Source: Euglena gracilis (taxonomy: Eukaryota > Euglenida > Euglenophyceae > Euglenales). From it: a DNA stretch of 64,000 bases. The stretch is taken from the NCBI GenBank assembly GCA_039621445.1, contig CP154954.1:45921847-45985846 (forward strand). Reading direction: 5' to 3'. Positions 24,482 to 33,627 of this stretch are shown here, one piece after another. The notes below the pieces were generated by a model. It did not search any database, had not been told where the DNA came from, and worked only from the letters and a program-made list of their open reading frames with translations. Made by a program: the position numbers and the translations under genes. Each line of letters begins with the position of its first letter. Position 1 is the stretch's first letter.

Positions 24482-24759
24482 TGAGCCCCCCGGGGACCAA
24501 GCAAATCTCTGGCTACTGCGTCGGCCAAGAAGGCAGCAAACTGAATTTGCGGGGGAGCCCCGAGGTCTGTCGACCCTTCTGTCCGGCAGGCATGCGCCCT
24601 GTCGACGTCGGGGACCATGCCGTGTGGCAGCTGTACTTCGCGGTGCTGTCCGTCGTCCAGCAGCGGCGCCGCAACAAGGCAGAATGGCCAACGCTCCCCA
24701 CCGCAGTGCCCGCCGCTGTTCAGTGTGTTGCGTTCTTTTCGTTGACTTTCCATCGGTAG
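24482..24759 (+). CDS. Gene B last exon
   Basis: The acceptor GTGAATAG is weak, but TG completes the C carried from 21702 to give Leu. The frame then reads SPPGTKQISGYCVGQEGSKL, through DVGDHAVWQLYFAVLSVVQQ and RRRNKAEWPTLPTAVPAAVQ, to TAG at 24757. AATAAA follows at 24793. A last exon plus poly(A) signal is the simplest reading; an internal GT near 24724 could also be a donor. Confidence 0.55.
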
Positions 24760-24792
24760 AACGGCCGACCGTGGTGGTTCTCTAATTTCCCC

Positions 24793-24798
24793 AATAAA
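24793..24798 (+). terminator. AATAAA poly(A) signal of gene B
   Basis: A canonical hexamer 34 nt after the TAG stop at 24757-24759. Confidence 0.5.
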
Positions 24799-24799
24799 G

Positions 24800-27700
24800 C
24801 ACTCCCCTTTGTGTGCGATGATGGGTGGAACCACCCGCCCCCCTATCTAAGCACCACCCTTGTCTAAGCAATTACCCAGTTCTTGCCCAGCTTTTTTTAA
24901 TGGTCATCTTCTCGGGGAGGCTTTAAAAAAAATTCTCGCAATTATTTTTAAGGTATTTTTCTGCATCCAAAAGCCTGTGATTTCAACACTGGACTTTCAA
25001 AATAAGGTGAGTTTTTTCGGTTCCGTGTGAAGGGCCGGATTTTTTTTTGCAGCCAAGTTTTTCCCCCTTGTCCAAGCACCATGCTTCTTACCCATATTCT
25101 GGCAAATTACGCACCCCAGTCCTTACCCACCTTTTAAGTCGGGAGGTACAACCTTTTAACATTAACAACTTTTTAACTTGCAACGCAGGAGGGCAACATA
25201 TCCCCATTTCATTTTTCTGCATTTGTCAATTTTGATTTCCACGATTGGTTTTGTTTTCTTTTTTATGTTTGTGTGTCTGTGAAAATCCTTGTGGGAGGAA
25301 ATATTTTGCGTTTTTGGGAAAATCATGGATTCTCAAAGTGCTGTTGAGGGAGAGTTGCGCTCGTCCCATTCTTTGTGCTGCTACGCACCTCAGAGGTGCC
25401 CCTGCAATTTGTGCAACGCAAGTTGACACTGGATTCCATGTCATTGTGACAGAGGACCGTTGGGATGGGAAATTTGTCATAATGGGACTGAATGCATCAC
25501 CCATTGAAGCACATCGGATTAAAGTGATCTTTCTTGTTTGCATGTCAAGGAGTTTCGAGTTCGTGATTATCGTCCACTGTGTTATGAGTTATGAGTTATG
25601 CGTTACGTTACATGAGAAAACAGCTGCACAAGAATAGGGCAGTTCTTCTGGTTCATTTTCAGATTTCTTGGTTGCTTAACTATGGGTTTTTTCTCGATTT
25701 GATGCATTGGATTTGAGGAGGGTTTTGATTAAGGAAGGATTTGAGGAAGATGACAAAAGAAGAAGATTTAAGTCAGGCAATTTCTTCACACAAAGAAAAC
25801 GTTCAAACCTGAAGTCATCCGATACTTTTTTTTTCTCACAGAGATTCAGAGCTTCTTTGTAACAAAAAATCAGCAAAGGCTTTGCAAGAACATTGCAGTG
25901 GAAAAGTTTTTTTTGAAAATGTGTCCAAAAATCTTCTGAAATGGGGGCCTAATTCCCAGGTTAATTTATTCCCTAAACAGAGCCAATTTTTGGTGTGCCA
26001 ATTCTAATCCTAAGCTTATTCCTAAGATTCAGTGTGGACCCTCCTCGAAGCCGACAGCAATTGCCCAGATCCACCACGGTTCTGGCACGAAACGGACCGA
26101 AGAATTTGGATCGTCGGACCTGGGTGACTCCAGCCGGGGGGGGGGACCAGGCTTCTTTTTAAGTCAGCAGACCACCCCCCGGGGGAGGTGGGGTGGGTGG
26201 GTGGGTCCGGGCCGGACCCCCCCTGGGGGGGTCCCGCGCCGGAGGCGCTGGGTATACCTTTTCGGCGCGAAGCGCCGAAAAATTTTGAAAATTGCCTTTA
26301 ACGGGCCCGATTTTGGGGGGTCCCGCGGCACCCTGGGTGGGTGGGGGGGACCCCCCTCCCCCCGGGGGGGTCTTAAAAAGAATCCTGGGGGGGACTGCAC
26401 ATGGGTCGTTCAAAAACTGCACTGCAAAAAGCTGCACTCCAACAAAAAATCACAATAAAGAAGCTGAAATGGTGTGAATATCAATGTAATTTGCAACCCC
26501 ACAAGCACCCCCATTCACATTTGGTATTTTCTTGCACAGTTTTGAAGCTGCCGAATGGCGAAAACATTTCACTGTGCATGTTTCTTTGTCAGAAACACTT
26601 TTTTGGAGAAATGATGTGTTTGATTGCAAAACTTGCACATCTTTGGTGGTGGTGTGATACGTTTACTGCAGACAAAGCATGCCTTCGATGCCGGGTCGCC
26701 AACTGGTTTCCGAATTATGCCTCACATTGCCTCGGTGCAAAATTAGTGTACACGTTGTCAGCATTGGTGATACAGATGGAAAATTATACAGAAATATTTT
26801 ATTAGGAATGTCTTCTAGCACACCATGTGGCTCTCTAACCGTTGGTGATATGAATTTCAAGTTTAGAATTTTGTGGCTGCTCAGCCTAAATTCGACCGAA
26901 CTCGCTCCGGAATGCGTGACTTCTCCTCAGAGCGCTTTGGGGCAAATTGGCCAGAGGGGACATCCAATATGGATTTCTGAATGTGCTGGACCGAACGTCA
27001 TCCAACCCCACAAAGCAACTTCTCTGCCTCCACTGCGCCACAGATCACTCTCCTCCATCAGTCGATCCAGCCAAAGGACCCCCAGTGACACAGCACCACC
27101 ACCAGGGGATTTGTTCTCCTGTGAGGAACTCCACTTGCTGACTTGGGGGGGGGGGGGGCTGCCACCAGCCAGCAGCTCCTAGACAGGCAACCCATCCCCA
27201 AGTCCAGCATTTCTGTCCAAAATGGCGTCTTTGAGGGAGGGAGGGGGTTTCTTATGACCTCTCGGCTTCCAAACTGTAACACCGCTGGACTCCAGTGCTT
27301 TGCCTGGGGTTGGGGGCCAGCGTGGCCACCAGCTAATCTGATGAACAGCTGGGCACCAACACCTTCAGAGGGCTGCCTGTGAGAAATTCCCTTGCCGTCT
27401 CCCCCGCTGCCCTGCCTTGGCCGGCCTCCAGCCTCAGCCAGGCCTCTGCCAGGGCTAATCATGGAGGATCGGCGTGGACCCCAATGGGTTGGTCTGGACC
27501 TCCCTTGCAGGGGGGAGGGTGGGCCGGACCCCCCCTCTGGCCCAAGAGAGGGGGGGGCACCCCCACCTAAACCCTGTACACCCTCTTTATGTCGGACCCT
27601 GTGGAGGGGCCTTGTGCTATGGGGTGCCTGCCCAGCAGGCACCCCTATCCCCTGAGAGGGGTTCACAGGCATTTTCCCTTGAAAATGGCCATTTTCAGAC

Positions 27701-28372
27701 CCCTGAGTCTTTGGCAGCAGGGGTCTGATATACCACCCACCCCAAAACCCCAAAACCTTGCCCTCCCGGCAGGTCCGAAAATGCGCCACGTCTGCTCATA
27801 GCAGTTTCCCCCACAAGGAGGTGTGACATTCCTGAAAACAAAAGATGTGGAAGCATTCCAAGGGCAGGCTCGTCTCTTCCCCGACCCCTACCTGGGACCA
27901 CCCCAGAATGGTCAAAAATTTCTTCTGGCGATCATCGAAAATTTTTGAATGTTTGATATTTTTATTGCCCAAAGCACTTCAGGCCGTTCTGGGGGTCAAT
28001 TTTTTCTTGGCGCTTCACACTGGGCTTCCCCCCACCCCTCCTGGACAGGGTGGGGATCCGACCCCCCACCTGCCCTTGTATGAACCCTGCCCCTCCTCCC
28101 CAGGTGTCGGTAGAGAGAAGCCTGACCTCCCCGGCAAGAAACCATCTGTGACTTTTGTGCAGCTGTGGTGGAATCTCGGAGGGTGGCGGAGGGAGGGTGG
28201 GTCAATTACACCTTGCAATGCTTTGTTCCCTTCCTGTAAAATATATCAAGCACTCATATATTCAAGTACCGTCCCTAACGTTTTCACATCATCAGCATTG
28301 TGGTCCATTGAAGAACCAATACACTAAATGATAAATGTGTTAATCACCTCTGAAGAACCAATGAATGTATTA
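24800..28372. other. Gene-poor stretch before E1
   Basis: Apart from 26141-26394 and a reverse partial copy of the 3.8-kb MITE family at about 27490-27605, nothing certain. Protein-like snatches exist at 25340-25540 and 26680-26850 (+), but without convincing splice sites. 28300-28377 holds two diverged copies of GAAGAACCAAT and ATGT(G/A)TTAATCACC just outside E1. Confidence 0.35.
26141..26394. mobile_element. 242-bp G-rich foldback element, 6-bp target duplication
   Basis: 26147-26388 starts CCAGGCTTCTTTTTAAG and ends CTTAAAAAGAATCCTGG; GGGGGA flanks both sides. The central 90 bp (TATACCTTTTCGGCGCG, GCGCCGAAAAATTTTG, CTTTAACGGGCCCGATTTTG) is nearly identical in reverse to the copy at 60944-61227. 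Confidence 0.8.
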
Positions 28373-28377
28373 ATCAC

Positions 28378-28425
28378 CCTAGGCGGCCACCTAGTGCAAT
28401 AAAACCGACGGGCCCGTCGGTCATT
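28378..28425 (+). repeat. E1 left terminal inverted repeat
   Basis: CCTAGGCGGCCACCTAGTGC, AATAAA, then the palindrome copy whose outermost G is replaced by A (28403-28422), then ATT. It pairs with 33573-33622. Confidence 0.95.
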
Positions 28426-28575
28426 AAATTGCAATTTTGGTTGCATATGCATATGGCGATGCTTTAAAAGGTGTGACCGCATTTTTTCACCTAGCCCATT
28501 GAGAGGAAATCTAAAGCCTCCGCCTATGATAAACTTTTTGCATCGTGGTGTTCATGGTGGCATTTCAAGATCTTG

Positions 28576-29709
28576 ATGACCGACGGTCCCGTCGGTCAAG
28601 TTGGATGTATTGTGGACGTCACGACGAAGTTGCATCTGGTATCACCTGTGCATGCACATGCCTTGAGTGAAGTGCCCACTGTTCAAAAACTACCCCACAT
28701 TGAAAGACTGGTGGCGTCGCTTTTGATCCTCGGTCATGAGTTGCTGCCAATGGTTGACGGCGAGATCGACCGGTTGCGTGCCTTATTAGAACGTTTGACG
28801 AGAGGGATGACCGACGGGACCGTCGGTCATGATGAACGATCTCGTTCCATACACAGGAAGGAGGTTCTCTATGCGCGTATTCTCAATGGAGAAACAGGCT
28901 ATACTGTGAACGCTCGTCTGAATCAGCTTATGCTGCGTTTGCTCATCTCGGATTACTGCCCTGCACTGTTTGCAGTTGGACAACGAGTTCGTGAGTGCAA
29001 TTGGGGTGGGCAACGATTGGGTTCAGGGACTGCTGCACGCCATGCTCTACAATGGTCTCTATCTCTCCTCATCAGAATGCACCCTGCAGATTTCCGTCGT
29101 GTGCGGTACATAAAGACAGTAACACAGGCACTCCTGTGTTGGATGCCGTGGCATGACGTTGCACCTGGAGTTCTGCACACGGAGGAGTGCTGTGAATCGT
29201 TTTTGAGCAAAGTCACACGCTCCATGCGTAAGTTTGGGTCTCATTCTAGCCACGAAGACTATGCAAACGCCTTCTTGCTAACGCACCCTGCCAGAACGGC
29301 CCAGGAACATTGCACAAGTGTCCCGAAAGTCGTCCTCCGTCTGGTAAAGGAACGTGTCCTTCGTCTCGTGAACACAACAATTGTATTACCACAGGTCAGG
29401 TGGGTCCCACGTGGAAATGCAACTGTACCACATCCGATGAAGTATGCTGTGCAACAACCAATCGCTCCGTTAGTACGAAAGGTTCCAGACGAGGTTGTGA
29501 AGATTTTGTTGCTTGAGTCGTTGCATGGTCTTATCCAAACGCACAAAGCTTCCGACGCGTTTCTTGGGATGCTTGAAAACGTATTTCCCCGCAGGTCCAC
29601 CGAGCGCATCGCCCAAGAGGAGAGGAAGGTGCAACAGGTTCAAGAACTTGAACAACACCCTTTTCAAGCGACGTCCCAAGCGCCATCGACAAGTGCATCA
29701 AGAGGATGA
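28576..29709 (+). CDS. E1 ORF1, unknown 378-aa-class protein
   Basis: ATG at 28576 lies inside a palindrome copy (28578-28597), so the protein starts MTDGPVGQ; a second copy at 28809-28828 adds an in-frame MTDGTVGH near residue 78. The frame is open to TGA at 29707. Notable segments are LLILGHELLPMVDGEIDRLR, a Leu/Arg-rich helical middle (HALQWSLSLLIRMHP), a Cys/His/Glu cluster HTEECCESFL followed by KFGSHSSHEDYANAFLL, and a Gln/Glu-rich tail. I recognise no family; the HTEECC and HSSHED clusters are candidate metal-binding or catalytic residues. As the first ORF of a transposon without a known transposase it is the main candidate for the transposase itself. Confidence 0.75.
   Translation: MTDGPVGQVGCIVDVTTKLHLVSPVHAHALSEVPTVQKLPHIERLVASLLILGHELLPMVDGEIDRLRALLERLTRGMTDGTVGHDERSRSIHRKEVLYARILNGETGYTVNARLNQLMLRLLISDYCPALFAVGQRVRECNWGGQRLGSGTAARHALQWSLSLLIRMHPADFRRVRYIKTVTQALLCWMPWHDVAPGVLHTEECCESFLSKVTRSMRKFGSHSSHEDYANAFLLTHPARTAQEHCTSVPKVVLRLVKERVLRLVNTTIVLPQVRWVPRGNATVPHPMKYAVQQPIAPLVRKVPDEVVKILLLESLHGLIQTHKASDAFLGMLENVFPRRSTERIAQEERKVQQVQELEQHPFQATSQAPSTSASRG
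28578..28597. promoter_or_regulatory. E1 palindrome copy 2
   Basis: GACCGACGGTCCCGTCGGTC, one base off the perfect palindrome at the centre. It overlaps the ORF1 start codon. Its variant centre is the reverse complement of that in copy 3. Confidence 0.8.
28809..28828. promoter_or_regulatory. E1 palindrome copy 3
   Basis: GACCGACGGGACCGTCGGTC within ORF1, flanked AT...AT so that the 24-mer is in frame (MTDGTVGH). It is the inverse of copy 2. Confidence 0.8.
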
Positions 29710-29962
29710 GGATGTCGAGGAGTGAACGGCAGGGCATCCTTCCTCCCCCTCTGAGTGTTTTTTAACACCTTATAGTCATTCCCTATCTCTTTTTGCAATA
29801 CGACAATGTTTTTGAGAGGTCTCTGCAAGATGAAGCATTTCTTCTGCCTACTTGGAAGCTGGAAGTCATTTTGCTCTTATAGAATGTGTACAAATCTACT
29901 CAAGTTGGCTGATTGCATGTCATTTTGCACTCATATCACTATCTTGCACAGGGTCGTGCCAG

Positions 29963-31123
29963 ATGTCTTCCCATTCGGGCGACTCGGATGATGGTATTCA
30001 GGAATTGGATGAAATGATTGCGGCTGAGGAATCCCCGTCACCTGAGGCTTCACACGCACCTGCTGGCGATGACCTGATGGATGCCGAGGAACAAAATGTC
30101 CCCGTGCTGCCCGTCTGTGAGAAGAAGAAGCGTCGCAAGGTGAAGGAAGATGCAGAGGACATTGCTGGCGGCATGACGAAGTCCCAAGCAGTCAACTGGG
30201 CATCAACCAAAGGGACCATGGAATGGTTTGTCGCTTTGAACCGTGAGATCAACGTGGACAAGTTGGCGTGGGACCGATCAGGTGAATTCGGTCAAGGTCG
30301 GCTCCTCGATGACCATCACGTGGAGGTCCTGCTCCGACCGCCACGAAAGCCAATGACCGTCGTTGTTTGGGAAAATGATGCAGACAAACGCTACTACCTC
30401 CTGGCGGGGCAGCACACAGCAAAGGCGCTTCTTCGAATTCGTGACGAAAGGTTGAAGGAAGGCTTGCCATTGGAGCAATGGCACAGGACCGTGTTCGCCG
30501 ACATCCTCAAGTACTCCACGCCACTGGCAATCAGGCGCAAAGTCAGTGGCTGTGACAATGCCAACGCCAAGTTGCAGCGAGTCACTCCGGTTTCAGAGTG
30601 TTTGCAAGGCTTCATGGCAGATAAGGATGGAGACTTCAACACCCGATTGGCACGGGCTGTGGAAGCGGCGGGCCTCATCAACGACACAGAGAATCCTTGG
30701 AATTCGGTGAGGTATTGGGTGCCTGTCGCCATGATGGTCTCCCATTGGGGTCAGCGCGCACTGGCTGCCATCCAGAACTTTGAGAAGAAGCTGGAGAAGG
30801 ACAACACCGTGAGGATCAACACTTTCGTGCCTCTGTCCAAGGTGAACGATGTTGCCTTCATGGACGAGGTCATTCAGGTGATGGCTTCTCCAAAAGCCAA
30901 CATGGGGGCGTTCCACAATGCCATTGCACGGTCGGCGAGGAGAATGTGGTACACGTGGCACATCCTTCATCCAGAGCTACCTGTGCATGAGGAGCGCCGA
31001 ACAACTGCCCTTGTGATCAATGAAAACAAAAGGCTCACAGCTTTTCTGGTTCCCTGTGTTCGTTCAATGTTTAGGCATGGAATCAAATCACATTGCCTTT
31101 TCCAAAAACGACAGCCGTCTTAG
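29963..31123 (+). CDS. E1 ORF2, ParB/DGQHR-like protein with NLS
   Basis: The likely start is ATG 29963 (MSSHSGDSDDGIQELDEMI); the frame is open upstream to 29852, but AT-rich leader-like sequence precedes it. Residues 1-50 are acidic; KKKRRKVK near residue 54 is a strong monopartite nuclear localisation signal. Around residues 110-160 comes VEVLLRPPRKPMTVVVWEND then KRYYLLAGQHTAKALL, which resembles the beta strand, G-x-H and A-L helix of the ParB/Srx/DGQHR fold (Y-x-L-x-x-G-x-H-R-x-x-A). The Arg usual after His is Thr here. The remainder is helical and unrecognised, ending after HEERRTTALVINENKR with a less conserved-looking tail. A role in binding the element's palindromes is inferred, not shown. 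Confidence 0.75.
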   Translation: MSSHSGDSDDGIQELDEMIAAEESPSPEASHAPAGDDLMDAEEQNVPVLPVCEKKKRRKVKEDAEDIAGGMTKSQAVNWASTKGTMEWFVALNREINVDKLAWDRSGEFGQGRLLDDHHVEVLLRPPRKPMTVVVWENDADKRYYLLAGQHTAKALLRIRDERLKEGLPLEQWHRTVFADILKYSTPLAIRRKVSGCDNANAKLQRVTPVSECLQGFMADKDGDFNTRLARAVEAAGLINDTENPWNSVRYWVPVAMMVSHWGQRALAAIQNFEKKLEKDNTVRINTFVPLSKVNDVAFMDEVIQVMASPKANMGAFHNAIARSARRMWYTWHILHPELPVHEERRTTALVINENKRLTAFLVPCVRSMFRHGIKSHCLFQKRQPS

Positions 31124-31143
31124 CCCTTTTCGTTTGCATGTAC

Positions 31144-31175
31144 CATTATGACCGACGGGCCCGTCGGTCATAATG
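31144..31175. promoter_or_regulatory. E1 palindrome copy 4, perfect 32 bp
   Basis: The 20-mer core at 31150-31169 is extended by CATTAT/ATAATG to a perfect 32-bp palindrome. It lies 20 nt after the ORF2 stop. Confidence 0.9.
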
Positions 31176-31333
31176 TGTGTCATTGGTGATGAAACCTATC
31201 TTATTTGGCTCTTCAATTTGCTGAAATGGAATCACATGAGGCGTTGGAAACGACACTTGTTCAGGGCACGCGCCATTTTGCCTTCTTTTGCTAAAATGCT
31301 ACCACGGTGCAGCACGAATCGGGCATTTCCGCA

Positions 31334-31363
31334 ACAATGACCGACGGGCCCGTCGGTCATTGT
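31334..31363. promoter_or_regulatory. E1 palindrome copy 5, perfect 30 bp
   Basis: The 20-mer core at 31339-31358 is extended by ACAAT/ATTGT to a perfect 30-bp palindrome. It contains the ORF3 ATG. Confidence 0.9.
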
Positions 31364-32720
31364 GATTCTTTTTTTTGGCTGATAGGATCTCATTCAAACA
31401 ATGTTCATTGGTCACAAGGCACCGCAGAGATCAACCGTTTGATGGCGCTGGTGCCCAAGCTCCCAGCGATGAAGGTGAACCTGGGCAGATGGAAACCTGA
31501 CCAGCTGGAGGAGGACACCGCCAAGAGGATGCCCAAGGCGGAGGTACTCATGCGTGCCCGCTTGTGGACAGATGAAGAGTACAAGTTTGCCCGTGATCTG
31601 CTCGCTCGCGCACCCCTGAATATCGACATCAAAGAGGATGGCGTGATGTCCAAAGTCGCTGTGTCTGGGACGGACAGCACGGTCACCGTCTTCCCAGGGA
31701 GTTCTGCAATGCCAAAGACCATCGCGACCCTGCCCCTGCGGATCATCTTTGTGGATTTGCGCGGGGTGAGTGCGGACGAGGTGGAGGATGCCATTGATGG
31801 AGTTCCTGGGCGGTTCAAGCTGACTGTGCTGCCGGTGGTTCTCTTTGGAGGACACGAATCCGTGGATGCAGGCGTTCTGCGATTGCAAGCATTGGTGGGT
31901 CACTTGGAGTGGCGAGCGTCGACGCTATGTTGTGTGGACCAACGACAAGGATTTCACGTACACTGCAGCCAGGCGAGAGTTGGTGGTCTTCCTTCCAGAT
32001 GGTGGTGCCCCCCGGAAGCGTCAACCGCCATTCTTCAACATCATCCATGCACAACCACCGCTGCTGGGCTGGGTGGCCGTGTTTGGCATCTTGCAGATGA
32101 CGTTGCTGCCGGAGGACCCCGAGGCTTCTGTGTCCCAAGCTGTCGACTGGCTCTATGTACTCAGTGACGATGCTGACCTCCCGGCGCTCATGGCCACGAG
32201 GTTGGACAACATGCCTTCTGTGGCGTACTGCCCTTTGCGATCCGACGACCCCGTGGCGGACCATGCAGGACGTCTTGGAGAGTCTTTGAAGTCAGGACAG
32301 AACAGACCCATCATCCCGTGGGGGGAGGTCTTCGAGAAGGCATCGCACCTGCTTCCGCTGTTCGACCCAGAACCCGAGCCCATCACCATCACCAACGTTG
32401 ATGCTGGAAGCAGCGACAGTGAGGACCAGCAGGACAGGCGGGGCAAGCGGCCGAAGAAGGAGCCGCCGTTGAAGCCGTTCAGCAGGCAGAAGGAGAAGGA
32501 GAAAGAGAAAGAGAAGAAGCGAACCGAAGAAGGGGCACCAGCCAAGGGGGCACGACGACCTAAGCAACCTGCAGCTGCACCCGCCGCCGCCGCTGCTGCA
32601 CCTGTCGAGAGCCCGACGCGACCGCCGAAGCCTGCAGCCACGGAGCAGCCACTCACGGCCAGTGACCTGTCCAAGCGCTTGGGCGTCGGCGGGGGACTGC
32701 GCAAGCCGAAGCACCTGTGA
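31337..32720 (+). CDS. E1 ORF3, unknown, with 46-nt intron or frameshift
   Basis: ATG 31337 is inside a palindrome copy, so the protein again starts MTDGPVGH. Frame 2 runs through EINRLMALVPKLPAMKVNLG and IATLPLRIIFVDLRGVSADE to about 31825; frame 3 then carries FCDCKHWWVTWSGERRRYVV and WTNDKDFTYTAARRELVVFL to TGA at 32720. Removing 31826-31871 (GTGCTG...ATGCAG, 46 nt) joins the two in frame; otherwise there is a one-base frameshift. The C-terminus is low complexity: KEKEKEKEKK, Ala/Pro runs, and basic GKRPKKEPP, NLS-like. About 445 aa if spliced. An alternative start is after an AG acceptor at 31386 (TTTTTTTTGGCTGATAG). Confidence 0.65.
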
Positions 32721-32821
32721 TATGCACTCTGGGAGTGTGTTTGTGTGACTGTTGCACCCCATGTGTCCTCAATGCAGCCAAGCTTGAATCACATGCTTTC
32801 TCTGTTGCTTTTCATGGATGT

Positions 32822-32841
32822 GACCGACGGGCCCGTGCAGC
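32822..32841. promoter_or_regulatory. E1 palindrome copy 6, right arm decayed
   Basis: GACCGACGGGCCCGT is intact, then GCAGC replaces the rest of the right arm. It lies 100 nt after the ORF3 stop. Confidence 0.7.
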
Positions 32842-33572
32842 ACTTGAGGGAGGGACATGGCCCAGGACAGGGCTTCGACGGGATAATCCCCAGTGCAATT
32901 TGCTTGCATGCTTGCCAGTCATTTTGGAGATTTAGGTTTGCAGATGCTGCATAGGTCAACTGTGTTTCAAGGGTGCCTTGTTGTTCAAGGATTGCTTTGT
33001 TGCCACAGGCAGCCTCGGGTTCATTCCAGTTTGGATACGGAGGTCATTGTTTTACTCAGGGAGCTCATTTGCAACGTTGCACTCCTGCATTCCAGTTCAA
33101 CGTCCAAGGGTCTTGCTGCACATCGATTTCCAGAAAGTGTAATGCTTTTTGGTTCTTTTGGCAAGGGGTGTTGTTGTTTTGCCCAACATTTTTCACATTC
33201 CTTCCGCCATCACTGTGGGCCACCATGACTCCATTCATCCCTGTTTCGTGGTTGCAAACAAGTCGCCAGGTGCTGTTTGTTCTGCCATCATCTTCACAGG
33301 TTCTTCTTCTTACACCTCTTTTCCTCCCCAAATGTTCACCTCGTGGGTGATTACAGCTGCGGTCTTTCGTGTTCTGCCGGTGCAGGTGCCCAAAGTGAGT
33401 GTGAACGTATTTTCTCTGACAGTGGCAACCGTTTTTGACACCTTTTGCAAACTAACAAAAAGTGAAATTTGCCTAATTTGTGGAGGAAAACAGCCAGTTT
33501 TGGAGGTACTCTTTCCTTTTTCGTTCCAATATGGCATAAATCCATCCAATTTCGAAAGGATGTTAGCACAAA
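32842..33572 (+). other. E1 right interior, non-coding
   Basis: About 730 bp, T-rich on +, without a convincing frame, ending at the right inverted repeat. It may carry the 3' UTR of ORF3 or a lost gene. Confidence 0.4.
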
Positions 33573-33622
33573 AATGACCGACGGGCCCGTCGGTCGTTCG
33601 TTGCACTAGGTGGCCGCCTAGG
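33573..33622 (-). repeat. E1 right terminal inverted repeat
   Basis: Contains the perfect 20-mer palindrome at 33576-33595, spacer CGTTCG (on +: after the palindrome), then TTGCACTAGGTGGCCGCCTA and GG. The reverse complement matches the left end over 22 bp without mismatch. Confidence 0.95.
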
Positions 33623-33627
33623 ATCAC

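Larger units (their letters stand above)
28373..33627 (+). mobile_element. E1: 5,245-bp novel DNA transposon with palindrome array
   Basis: 28378-33622 is bounded by inverted repeats: 22 bp identical (CCTAGGCGGCCACCTAGTGC then AA), a 4- or 6-bp spacer, then the palindrome (A/G)ACCGACGGG-CCCGTCGGTC and ATT. Outside both ends is the 5-bp duplication ATCAC (28373-28377, 33623-33627). Inside are three + strand ORFs (28576-29709, 29963-31123, 31337-32720) and five further palindrome copies. No DDE transposase, tyrosine or serine recombinase motif was recognised. Three long intact or near-intact ORFs and matching ends point to recent activity. Confidence 0.9.

Noticed and set aside
25245-25637. 130-codon + strand frame and a 167-codon frame at 26679-27182
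   Set aside because: No splice sites of quality, no codon bias like neighbouring exons, no motif; kept out as unsupported.
31900-32167. Continuation of E1 ORF3 in frame 2
   Set aside because: Frame 3 carries the protein-like sequence here; frame 2 is out-of-frame translation of it.
28378-33622. E1 as a Transib element because of the 5-bp duplication
   Set aside because: Ends do not begin CAC and no RAG1-like DDE core was seen.
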